From assembly GCA_963691705.1 (NCBI GenBank), contig OY829542.1:38240579-38304578 (forward strand): a DNA stretch of 64,000 bases, read 5' to 3'. The stretch comes from Viola odorata. Taxonomy: Eukaryota > Streptophyta > Magnoliopsida > Malpighiales > Violaceae. This document shows, piece by piece, positions 54,192 through 64,000 of this stretch (the stretch's first letter is position 1; each line of letters opens with the position of its first letter). The notes beneath the pieces were generated by a model. It saw only the letters and a list, made by a program, of their open reading frames with translations. It did not search any database and was not told where the DNA came from. A program made the translations under genes and the position numbers.

Positions 54192-55799
54192 TGATCATCA
54201 CTCATATGTATTAAATATTTTCCTGATGCCTAAATGCACAAATAAATATGTACAGGGCAAGTCAGGGTCGAACCACAGAGATTGAAGGAATAAAACGTTA
54301 ATAAAGATGTATGACAAGGGACAAATGCAACAGAATACGGTCAAGAAACACTAGGGGGAAGTTTTTTTTGTTGATTAATTAATTAATCGACGTAGATATG
54401 GGAGCTAACAAAACATATCAGTAAACAAATGTAAATTGCAATCATAAAAGTAACAGGTATTCGGGGGCTCGAAAGTAAAAAGCAATCAAGGGCATAATAA
54501 CAAAAGAGATTCGAGGGCACGAAAAGCAGTAAGAGAGATATAAATCAGAGGGAAATAGATCTTAGCAAAATGTGTTCTCGAGTTGCGTTCTAGGTCAGTT
54601 AATCATGGGCATGAAAATATTCCAAACTCAAGCACAGACCTGCTATAGGAGTCATGTTTCCACGTAGACTCCCTACTCACCTTCGTAGGTAGAAGCCACC
54701 CCCCGTTTCCACATATGGGGTGGCCTTGACGTTTCGCCGTCCTCCCAGGCACGAATGCGGGGAGGCACTACTCAAAACGTCCATGAAGTGGAGGCAAGAC
54801 AAATCTAGGGCGTGACATCTCAATTTGTCAAGCTCGCATCACATAACCTAAACAATCAAATACCCCTAGACGAAAGACCTCTTGCGATGTCTACACTAGG
54901 TGCCTACTTTATCTCAAGGATTCGCGTCAGTTATAACCAAGAGAATGACAATACTCATGCAGAAATATTGACAGTTGATCAAGTCCTCAACAGTTCTAAA
55001 TAAGCAAGGATTAAAACGATAAATGATTGAATATGACAAGAGAATATATTAAGCACATTTTAGGCCTCCTAACTAACCCTTGCAACCCTTGCAACACCCT
55101 TCACTAAGAGGGAGGTATTTAGCTACTCATAACAAGATACGAATAGTAGATAATAAATATCATGCAAGAAAGAGTAAAGAAAGGGATTAAAGGAAATCGG
55201 TAAATAATTTAATAAATCAAAGGAGAATGGCTTCTCCCTTTACAAAACTGGCGACTCCTCCAAGATTCAAGAGAATAATATCCCTAGAAATTAGGGTAAA
55301 AGAAAGAGTAAAGTTTTTAGTGTCTTCAGTCAGCCTCCCCTTATAAAAACCCTAAAGTTAAGCTTATATAGGCTAAAACTAGCTAGGGGATAAAAATACA
55401 GTTAAGGGACAGAGGGTCTCAGCGCTTGGGAGGATGCCAGCACATAGGGGGACCGCGTCCTTTGCAGAGGATATTCTGGAATCTTCTGGAAGCGTCTGAC
55501 ACCTTCTAGAAGTGCTTAGGATTCCTTCCTTTGGCTCTTGATCTCTGGTCTGATGCAGGGAAGTCAAGGGCATGAGACTGCTCACTGGTCCGGTTAGCGC
55601 CGCGGGTTCGATGACCTCTGCTTTTCTAGACCTCGATCTTCAAATCTTAAGAAATCCTTCAAAATATGCTCGTTTTCGCTCTTTTCTCCCTTTAGGCGCT
55701 GATCTACAAAAACATGGCAAAAAGGGCAAATCAGAAGTATCTTGCCCTCGAAAAGGCCGGAAATAAGATAGAAAAACCTACAATAAAGACATGCTATCA
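54192..55799 (-). mobile_element. Athila solo LTR inside E' LTR
   Basis: 1608 bp, minus-strand start TGATAGCATG at 55799 and end GATGATCA at 54192, with perfect CCCAT duplications at 54187-54191 and 55800-55804. It matches LTR J (43515-45102) along its length. Confidence 0.95.
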
Positions 55800-57447
55800 C
55801 CCATTCCGTGTGATGGGCTTCGACTAGCGCGTCATAGCCCGTTGCGCATGTCCCGTCGAGCTTATGGTGCACGATGGCCATTTTGAAGGTCGCGCCATGG
55901 TCTTGGGGGTCCGCATTATGGTCTTCCTTAGTTAGGGCTCGCTTGAACGACAATGCCATCCCTCGTTCCATGGCTTGAGTCACGAGTCTGTCAAGGGCTC
56001 CTTGGATCACATCATCACCTCTCCCTTCGAAAGGATTCTTCCTTGAGTCCATAGCCTTCAATCCTTCATCTCCTACATGGAATAAAGTCAAGTCATTAAC
56101 ATTGAAGGAATGGATAATGTACCCATACTTCGAAGGTAGGTCCAAGACATATGCATTATCATTGATTCTTTGAAGAATCTCAAATGGCCCGTCGCCCCTA
56201 GGGCTTAACTTCCCCTTCCTTTGGCTAGAAAATCTATCCTTGTGCCAATGAATCCAAACCCATTATCCAGGTGCAAATGTCACGAGGACCTTGCCATTGT
56301 TGTGCTTCTCGGCCAACTTGGCATTGGCTTGCTCAATCTTGTCTCGGACTTGATCATGCACCTTGTGCACTGTGGCTGCCTTGGTTTCTCTATCTACACA
56401 CTTGAGCACACTCAATGGCAAAGGTAAGAGGTCAAGAGGGGTTAGGGATGGGAACCCATAGACCATTTCAAAAGGAGAAAATGAAGTAGTAGAATGCTTA
56501 GCATGATTGTATGCAAATTCAATAAAAGTAAGGCTTTCGTCTCTTTGATTCCCCGTTTTAGCAATAATGGCCCGAAGCAAAGACACTAGGGTCCTATTCA
56601 CCACCTCGGTTTGCCCATCCATTTGAGGATGACACATGGTAGAGAAGAGGAGCCTAGTGCCTAGTTTCGCCCACAATGTGCGCTAAAAATGACTCAAAGA
56701 TTTTGTGTCACGATCACTTACAATGCTCCTAAGTATGCCATACAAACACACTATATTTTAGAAAAACAACTGAGAAATGTAAATAACATCATGAGTTTTA
56801 GCACAAGGAATAAAATGAGCCATCTTAGAGAAACGGTCTACAATAATAAAAAAATGAATCTTTGTTGTTTCTAGACCTAGGCAATCCTAGAACAAAATCC
56901 ATTGATGATTAGCTACGGGTAATGGCATGTAAGTAGAATGATGCATCAATTTTGACTTAGCCGTTTTACATGTCAAACATCTTTCAATTACCCTAGCTAT
57001 ATTAATTTTCATTTTTGGCCAAAAGAAATGATATTTCAACGCATGCAAGGTTTTGTCAATACGAAAATGGCTCCACAAACCACCATCATGCGCTTCTAAC
57101 ACAAGTAATTTCCTAATGCTAGATTTAGGAATGCAAAGCCTATGATGTTTAAACAAGAAACCATCATGCTTTATAAAGTGCACATAAGGTCCATTTTCCC
57201 ATGCCTTGTAAATATCAATCATCATCATGCTAAAAAAGACCTACTAAATGTGCAAACCTAAAAATCTTAGCATCAAACATGGACATGAGTACATACCTTC
57301 TAAAGAGGGCGACAACCACAACATTATCTTGGCGCTTTTTATATTTGATGGTGTATGGAAAGGATTAAATGAACTCCATCCACTTGGCGTGCCTCTTGTT
57401 GAGCTTCGCTTGTCCTTAGAGAAACTTCAAGCTCAAATGATCCATGT
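55800..57447 (-). pseudogene. Integrase and LTR start of element E'
   Basis: Minus strand: a short RNase H end (NKRHAKW region near 57390), zinc domain (57228-56887; [24 protein letters not shown]), core with the shared deletion, second Asp context near 56710, TAG shared with E near 56685, Glu in QTEVVNRTLVSLLRAI (56676-56263), then PGDGPF-type C-terminal domain and DSRKNPFEGRGDD near 56030. The LTR starts TGATGTGATCC at 56014. The sequence is cut at 57447 by an Athila LTR fragment. Confidence 0.88.
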
Positions 57448-57645
57448 CGCTGGCTCGATGACCTCTACTTTTCTAGACCTCGATCTTCAAATCTTCAGAA
57501 ATCCTTCCAAATATGCTCATTTTCGCTCTTTTCTCCCTTTAGGCGCTGATCTGCAAAAAGATGGGAAAAGGGTAAATCAGAAGTATCTTGCCCTCGAAAA
57601 GGCTGGAAATAAGATAGAAAAACCTACAATAAAGACATGCTATCA
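57448..57645 (-). mobile_element. 3' LTR fragment of Athila M
   Basis: The first 198 bp of an Athila LTR (TGATAGCATG at 57645 on the minus strand), truncated at 57448 where RNase H sequence of E' begins. The polypurine tract GCAGTGTGGGGATT lies directly upstream on the minus strand (57659-57646). Confidence 0.88.
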
Positions 57646-59246
57646 AATCCCCACACTGCCCATTGCTCGCCCTCAAGCAATCACAAAACTGAAAACTACC
57701 TCCAGAAACAGACGACACAGTAATCACACACAAACACAAACCGGCACCAAGCTAGACTTCGCACAAGACCCATTCTCACCTAGGAGGCATCTGCATCAAA
57801 CCAGAGGGGTAACGACCCCAAATATCAAACTTTCCCATATCAAGCCCTTGATCAGCAGTCCATACCAGATACGTGTTTACACTCACTCTCGCAAGCAAGG
57901 CTAAGTGTTTACGCTCAAAACTAAATGCACATAACACAACACAAAGTCAAACTTGCATATCAATTCGAGTACTTTAGAACACACGCATGGGCAATCAACA
58001 ATCAGAAAAATAACGCATCAGCAAAAAGAAAGAAAAAGGATGGAATGAGCTAGAAATGTGGAAGAGAGAAGCAGGAGATGAACAGAAGAGAAATGAGGGG
58101 AGAAAAGGAGGAAAGAAAAGAAAGGACCAGGTAGAACCTGGTTGGATTCCTTGGCTTAGGAAAAAGGTGAAGTCGCAAGGCAGCTTTCATTGAGGGCACG
58201 ATGATGATTCGAGGGCTAGACAGAGGTCTTCTTTTCGAGGGCAGGAAACTCTTCTCGTTGAGGCTTCGGATGCGGATACTCTTTTTGTTCGCTTAATGCC
58301 CTCCTCCTTTTATTTTCAAATTTAAATGTTTTAATTTTTTTTTTAATTTTTTTTTAGAGCAGGGGGCACGAACTAATTACAAAACTTTGATTCTTCCGAG
58401 CATGAAACTTTTGATTTTTGTTCAGCGCTTGCCCTTGATCTGCTTCCAGCACCGATGGAGACTTCTTTGGCTTCCCCACACTTGAAACTTTCTAGGGGCT
58501 CGATTTCTTTGGATGATCTAGGGCTCAAAACATTTTCGAGCTTTTTCTTGCCCTAGATCTTTGCTTTTTGTTTTCTACTTTGAAGTCTTTTGCTTTCGTC
58601 TACTTCCCCACACTTGAACTTGACTGTGCGTCCTTCGGATGTCTAGCCCTCGACGTTACCCTCAACGATCGCTACCTCACCTGCCAAGGAAAAAGATCAA
58701 GAGAGAAAAAAATGAATGGTCAGGAAAGAGTATGAAAAGAAGGGTAATGTTGGGGGCATGAAAAGAGAAGAAGAATGAGGGGGGAGAGAAGAGGAGAAAG
58801 AAAAAAAAAAAGACCTTGATGCGAAGTTTTCCTGTCAAATCGATGCTTTCCCATATCTAATAGTGCTTATACCCAGGGATATCATGCAAGATCAACCAGT
58901 GCCTAGCTAAAGAATCCTAATCACACAAGAAAGAAATAGGCATGGAAGCTCAAGTGCTCACAGGGTGCTTTTGTGACTACTGATGTCGAGGCCTAGATAT
59001 GGATATAAGGTTCAGTACGCAAAAATGGGAATAGCTAGGTCTAGAAAAGGTACTGGTGGTTCAAAAGTGTGTCTATTCACAAAGGTTTTTGAAAATTGGG
59101 CAGTGGCAAATTTTTTGAAAAATTTAGCAAAGTCCTAAAAATCCGAAAATTTAGCATCTAAAAATAAAAATCCGAAAAAGTTTTGAAAAATCCAAAAAAT
59201 CATGCAATCAATCAAGCAACAAACGGAAAATTTTAAACATGCCAAA
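57646..59246 (-). other. 3' untranslated region of Athila M
   Basis: No coding domain seen. The stretch has purine-rich and T-rich runs (58020-58110, 58310-58355, 58730-58815) and TTCCCCACACTTGAA segments (58470, 58600), as found near Athila polypurine tracts. It joins ORF3 to the LTR. Confidence 0.7.
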
Positions 59247-61234
59247 TCACACAGCTAAATCCCTCCCCACACTTAGGTTGCGCATTTTCCTCCTGGCCAC
59301 TTCAGTTGCTAGACCACGAAGCTCTGCGAGGACTGCTTGGAGCAGCCGCTCGATTATGAGGAGCGTCTGGGGTGACGGATCGGATGGCTTGCTTGCTTGA
59401 TTGCTTTCGGGGGCACGAGCGGAGATTCCTTCGGGGGCATGAGGGGCAACAGGGGCTTGAGGCCTCGAAATGCTGGGATAGGAGAAATCTCCTCTATGCT
59501 TCGTGCCGAAGACCTTCTCTCCCGATGGCGTGGTACCCATGGAAAACCTCAAAATACCATGTGAGATGCCATGTGAGATGCACAAATTCCCCATAACATC
59601 AAGTGTACGGGGGTGTAAATCCTTGAAAGCAATGGGCTCACTAAGGCCAGCAGAGGTCAAATCAATATTGCGCAAATTCACAACAAGCAGAGTAATCAGA
59701 GATCCTAAAATGGGGCCTCGAGAGCCATTTTGAACATGAATAATAGCACATGCAACCCAAAATCCTAAATTCACCCTACACTTATTCTTCATGCATCAAA
59801 GGAGAAATAGCTCTTGTACGGTTAACTGCAATGAAGAACCAAATCTAGCAGCAAAAGTAAGACCAAGAAAACGATGCAAAATTCTAAGGGCAGGGTCCAT
59901 AATTTCATGCGCTTTAGAGGATTTGGGGTTGAAAACAGCATTAGAATTCTCAGATAACTCACGAAAGGCCACATCAGCATCAAAAATAGGGGGAATCACA
60001 GTCAAAAAATTCTTATGAGCACTGGATTTTAAACCATCAGGCGTGACAAAATTAAGTGCACAATTGAACTCATTGAGAGACAGTTTAAGCCATTTGTTCG
60101 CTAGGCAAAAATTAATCAGTTCAGGGGTTGCAGGGTTCGGTCCATGCTTGCCCTTAGGCTTGAAATGGTCCGAACCAACCCAAAAAGTGGTAAACAGCTC
60201 CAGCGAGGGCTCGACATAGGTTGGGTGCTCCAAAAAGAAAAAAGAATCCCAACCAATGTTACCAACGAGCTCTCGGACTCGAGCGTCCTGTCCCATTTTT
60301 CTCAGAAATTCCAGATCTAGGCCCGCACACAGGCTAACACCTCTGGAGTTCATAGCATGCAACTTATCTAAGGAAGGTTTATCATCAAAAGACACCCATT
60401 CATGGTGATTAGAGAGGTCAGAAACAACCTGGATTGAAGATGCTCGCGGGGTAGAGGCAGGCGCTTGCGTTGAGCCCTCGACGTCAGAATCGTCGTCTTG
60501 GTCGCGACGCACTTTCTTTGTCGGGACCTGCTTGGTTGGGGCCTTTGAGGGAGATGTGAGGTTCCTCTTCCTATCCACTGGCATTTCAGGTTCTGGTGGC
60601 GGATCTTCTTTGGTCGGCTTCTTCGTCTTGCCTTTTGCAGGCGTCTTCCTCGCTGCAGTCTCCTTTTCCTTGGCTTTCTTCGCCACCTCTGCTTTGAGAG
60701 CCGCTTATTTCTTAGCTTTCTCAGCTGCTTCCTTTGCAGCTTTTCCTTCTCAGCTTCTTCATCTTCTTCCTCGTCCTCCGCTTCATTCTCGCCAAATCCT
60801 TCTTCATTGTCAGCGCCAGCGACGGTCTGCTTGACTTTTTCTTCCTCATCTCCGGCCGTCGGCTCCTCTTCATGCTCAGATTCGGACACCAAGATATCCT
60901 GCAGGACCTCTTTGACCGTGAGCTCCTTTTTGGACGCAGGGGAGGCTTTCTCAACCTTTGGTTTCCTGGGCGTGGTGGTGGTAGTGGGTGGTTTTCTGGA
61001 AACTCGGCCGGATCTCGTCATTGTGGAGGTCGCTGGAATCATACCGGTGATTTCTAGCTCACCGTCCGATTGGTGAGCGGCGGTGGAGGTAGGGTTTAGC
61101 TCGGTGGTAGGAGGAATGGTCGGAGAAGGTGGTTGCTCTTCGTCGAGGCCGAGGCTAAGAGATTTGTGAGAGGAGGAGGAACATTCAGGGTTTGAGGTAG
61201 CGAGCTTATGGGCCATTTGCTTTACTCGAGGCAT
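59247..61234 (-). pseudogene. Athila ORF3 (ATHILA ORF-1 family, env position)
   Basis: About 660 codons on the minus strand in three pieces. The N-terminal part (61234 to about 60740) is Ser/Pro/Thr-rich, with an acidic block (EDEEEDEEAEKEK) and basic tracts; a frameshift near 60740 leads to the next frame, with a TAA soon after. The middle (60686-59796) has a Lys-rich KKPTKEDPPPEPE segment, then a globular domain with REFL-like FLRKMGQDARVRELVGNIGW, TYVEPSLELFTTFWVG, LSLNEFN and ILHRFLGLTFAARF. A TGA at 59798-59796 is followed in the same frame by 59792-59247. The domain and its position between pol and 3' LTR fit the ATHILA ORF-1 family, often called env-like; no clear signal peptide or membrane segment is visible here. 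Confidence 0.78.
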
Positions 61235-61809
61235 GGTGTAGGAGGGAAGATGGAGATTTGAGAGAGAGAGAGCTGATTTGGTGATGGTGATGGGTCAGTG
61301 GAGTGAAGTGTTTTAGTTGCTGGTGAGAGAGACGTGGGTGATAGCTGGAAGAGGGAAGGAGAAAAGACGAGGGGGAGTGTGCTGCCAAGGCTGCTACGTC
61401 TGACAGGAAATTAATGAGGGCCATTTTTTTTGTCGCCTTTTGATGACGCGGCGCCTTGGGACTAGGAGAGAGAACATAGGCCCGTGGATCCCAACTGCCT
61501 ACCTTTTCAAAATTTAAAAAGAGAGTAGTTAGGGAAGATAAAGACAAAAGGAAAGAATAAGTGGAAAGAAAATATTCGCAGGAGAATAAAATTGATTGGG
61601 AAAAGGAAAAAGAGAAACCAGGGGATAAAAATAACGAAAAGAAATCTTAACTAATAAAGGAAAATTAAAATAGCCAAAAATAAAAAGGAAAAAGTTCTAA
61701 ATTTAAATAACAAAATAAAAGAGGTAGAGTTAGAAAGGAATGGGACGGCATTTGGAATGCCTCTGGGATGGCCTGCTTTCTCGTCGAGGCCTCGACGTGT
61801 TTCAGAGAT
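61235..61809 (-). other. Spacer between Athila pol and ORF3
   Basis: Purine-rich on the plus strand, no domain. Minus-strand open pieces (61547-61206, 61874-61665) lack recognisable motifs. A splice acceptor for ORF3 could lie here, but I cannot place one. Confidence 0.5.
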
Positions 61810-64000
61810 CTAGATCTCGACAGGTGGAAGGTCCACCATTGCGTCCTCAACAGTCGAGGGCTTGAATCCCTCATAAAAGGGTTTTAGCCTTTGGCCATTG
61901 ACTTTGAAAATTGTTCCTGTTGTCGGATTCTGGATCTCAATTGCCCCATGGTCAAAAACTATCGTGACCATGAAAGGTCCTGACCATTTTGACTTGAGCT
62001 TTCCTGCAAAGAGTCGCAAACGTGAGTTATACAACAAAACTTTTTGTCCAAGGAAAAATGTTTTGGGATGAAGATTCCTGTCATGGTAGGTCTTGGTCTT
62101 GCCCTTATAAAGCAGAGCATTTTCATAAGCGTCGTCTCTCAATTCTTCCAGCTCTTGGATCTGTAAGCGTCTGCTCTGGCCAGCCTTTTCGAGAACCGTG
62201 TTCACTTTCCTAATGGCCCAGAAAGCCTTGTGCTCTATCTCAACTAGGAGATGGCATGACTTTCCATAGACGAGTCTGTATGGTGTCATACCAATTGGGG
62301 TCTTGAAAGCTGTCCGATATGCCCAGAGTGCGTCATCCAACTTAAGACTCCAATCCTTTCGGGATTGGTTTACCGTTTTCTCTAGAATGAACTTAATTTC
62401 ATGGTTTGACACTTCGGCTTGGCCATTTGTCTGAGGGTGATAGGCAGTAGATGTTCGGTGGTGGACTCCACACTTGGTCAGTAGCGAGGCCACGACGCGA
62501 TTGCAGAAATGGGTACCCCGATCACTTATGAGGGCTCGAGGTACACCAAACCTATTGAAGATGTTGGTGCATAGAAAGTTTACTACCACCTTGGAGTCAT
62601 CTGTTCGAGTTGCCTTGGCCTCTACCCATTTGGAAACATAATCAATGACCAGAAGGATGTAGATGTTGCCAAAGGAATTGGGAAATGGGCGCATGAAATC
62701 TATACCCCAGATATCAAAAATTTCACAAACAATGATACCGGTCAGAGGCATCTGATTCTTGGCCCCAATGTTACCCATGGCTTGGTATCGAGGGCAAGAC
62801 GCACAATACATGTAGCTATCCTTAAAAATAGAGGGCCAGTATAGACCTGCTTCTAACACCTTGAGGGCAGTTTTCTTGGCCACGAAATGTTCTCCTTCAG
62901 AGTGGCAGAATTTAAGGATCGAGGGCACCTCATCCATGGTTACGCAACGGCGTATGATCTGGTCCGAGCAGTGCTTCCACAAGTATGGGCTATCCCAAAT
63001 GTAATATTTGGCTTGCCTTCTAATTCTTGTGCATTTTGATGGGGAAGCATCCGCGGGGTAGGTGTCAGTGGCACAAAAATTTGCTATGTTTGAAAACCAT
63101 GGAAACTGGACAGGGTGGGCTAGACAAAAAATTTCATCTGGAAAAGTATCACGGATCTGCACAAGTGAGTTGTCTTCTTGGGCTGGAAGTCTACTTAGAT
63201 GGTCGGCTACCAAATTTTCTTTTCCATCCTTGTCTTTGATCATGATATTGAATTCCTGTAGCAACAAGATCCAACGAATGAGTCGAGGCTTGGCATCAGC
63301 CTTTGTCAACAAACATCTGAGGGCGGAATGATCCGAGTACACGAGCACATTGGTACCTAGGAGGTACTGCCTGAACTTATCGAGGGCGTAAACCACGGCC
63401 AAGAGTTCCTTTTCTGTTGTTGTCTAGTTCTGTTGGGTTGGGTCTAATAACTTGGAAGCATAGTAGATCACATATGTTTCCTTGTCCTTCTTCTAACCTA
63501 GAACGGCACCCAGGGCTTGATTGCTAGCATCGCACATGACCTCAAAAGGTAGGGACCAATCGGGGGCTCGAATAATCGGAGCCGAGATAAGCTTATTTTT
63601 TAGGAGTTTAAAGGCTGCTTTACATTACTCATCAAAACCAAAGGCGACTTCCTTCTGGAGTAGGCAGCACATAGGTTGAGCGATTTTTGAGAAATCCTTG
63701 ATAAACCGTCTATAGAAACCGGCGTGCCCTAGAAAAATCGCACATTGCGGACACATGCTGGATAGGGCAGGGTCTCGATCACCTCAATCTTGGCCTTGTC
63801 GACTTCGATGCCCTTGGCCGAGACAATGTGACCTAGAACAAGGGCTCGATCTATCATGAAGTGGCATTTCTCGAAATTAAGGACAAGATTGGTCTCTATG
63901 CAGCGCTCTAAACACTTCTTCAATTTATCCATGCACTTTGGAAAGGAATTCCCATAGACGGTGAAGTCATCCATAAAGACCTCGATCCCATTTTCGACCA
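61810..64000 (-). pseudogene. Athila RT, RNase H and integrase of element M
   Basis: Minus strand. RT from the window edge has MDDFTVYGNSFPKCMDKL (catalytic DD) and FEKCHFMIDRALVLGHIVS (63974-63729), then CDASN-type RNase H start with stops near 63496 and 63425. From 63402 to 61810 there are 530 open codons: RNase H end ([19 protein letters not shown]), integrase zinc domain ([25 protein letters not shown]), core with D in [14 protein letters not shown] in [11 protein letters not shown] and E in [15 protein letters not shown], and a C-terminal domain with SKWSGPFMV and [14 protein letters not shown]. All three integrase acidic residues are present, so M is younger than most copies here. Gag and protease lie beyond the window. 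Confidence 0.93.

Larger units (their letters stand above)
54192..57447. repeat. Inverted duplication, right arm
   Basis: Reverse complement of 41866-45102. Both arms share the integrase deletion (PVANHQWIL), the TAG after SLSHF, a 215-bp LTR start and an Athila LTR at the same CCCAT/ATGGG site. These shared defects show duplication of an already dead copy rather than two independent insertions. Confidence 0.85.

Noticed and set aside
60368..61234. A Lys/Arg-rich nuclear protein gene of the host.
   Set aside because: It is followed, after a frameshift, by the ATHILA ORF-1-like domain and lies between Athila pol and LTR in the same orientation; the basic end is the out-of-frame read.
1..64000. 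CRISPR arrays, tRNA or rRNA genes, bacterial operons.
   Set aside because: No direct repeat-spacer pattern, no cloverleaf or rRNA sequence seen; all tandem repeats lack unique spacers and lie in retrotransposons.

Overview
This window is plant nuclear DNA, probably eudicot heterochromatin (possibly pericentromeric). I found no host gene, tRNA, rRNA or CRISPR array. Nearly all of it is LTR retrotransposon sequence of the Ty3/gypsy order, nested in several layers and decayed by stops, frameshifts and deletions. The plant assignment rests on Athila-type elements (primer-binding site TGGCGCCGTTGCCGGGGATT, an extra ORF after pol), Tat/Ogre-type pieces, and a large set of chromovirus-like elements whose pol frame runs into the 3' LTR without a visible chromodomain (best guess CRM clade). 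I name the elements by letter: A, B, C, E, E', F, G, H, K, L are chromovirus-like; J, M, N are Athila; the others are named in the text.

Layout. 1-4.15 kb: Tat/Ogre RNase H-integrase remnant, a six-copy tandem repeat behind it, and an antisense coiled-coil ORF split by an LTR-like insert. ~4.15-7.89 kb: non-autonomous element A with a Tyr/Ser-rich ORF, sitting in Athila LTR N (7.89-9.07 kb, minus). 9.07-13.55 kb: element F (minus; gag, protease, leader, 5' LTR) carrying a solo LTR at 9130-9950. 13.55-16.69 kb: element G (plus; RT, RNase H, part of integrase, 3' LTR). 16.69-43.51 kb: host element E (plus), split by G, by H (17849-28013, a three-LTR tandem that itself holds a 3.6 kb Ogre-like solo LTR) and by C (28028-38635, minus, which holds non-autonomous element B at 31241-35291). 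43.51-46.89 kb: Athila J (5' LTR, PBS, gag) inside E's 3' LTR. 46.89-49.30 kb: element K (minus). 49.30-51.79 kb: element L (plus). 51.8-53.6 kb: unassigned AT-rich DNA with a Stowaway-like MITE. 53.6-57.45 kb: E', an inverted duplicate of the 3' end of E, with the same Athila insertion reduced to a solo LTR. 57.45-64 kb: Athila M (minus; LTR fragment, 3' UTR, ORF3, integrase, RNase H, RT).

How the pieces relate. Matching 5-bp target duplications fix the nesting: TAGGG around the 9.1 kb solo LTR, CTAGG around H, GCGTG around the 3.6 kb solo LTR, CTCGG around C, CCA(A/G)A around B, CCCAT around the Athila solo LTR. The chromovirus-like elements share a leader with an intron-like acceptor just before the first ATG, a tRNA-iMet-like PBS, and a purine-rich tract that encodes DSRxNPFEEG-like residues at the LTR edge. 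A and B keep these cis signals but have replaced gag-pol with unrelated single-frame ORFs, so they look like parasites mobilised by relatives such as L, whose LTR shares the promoter and R-U5 layout of B.

The most interesting signals are the two non-autonomous ORFs, the shared leader acceptor, a hairpin at the transcription start, palindrome arrays in the LTRs, the inverted duplication, and the long open frame of K despite lost integrase motifs.
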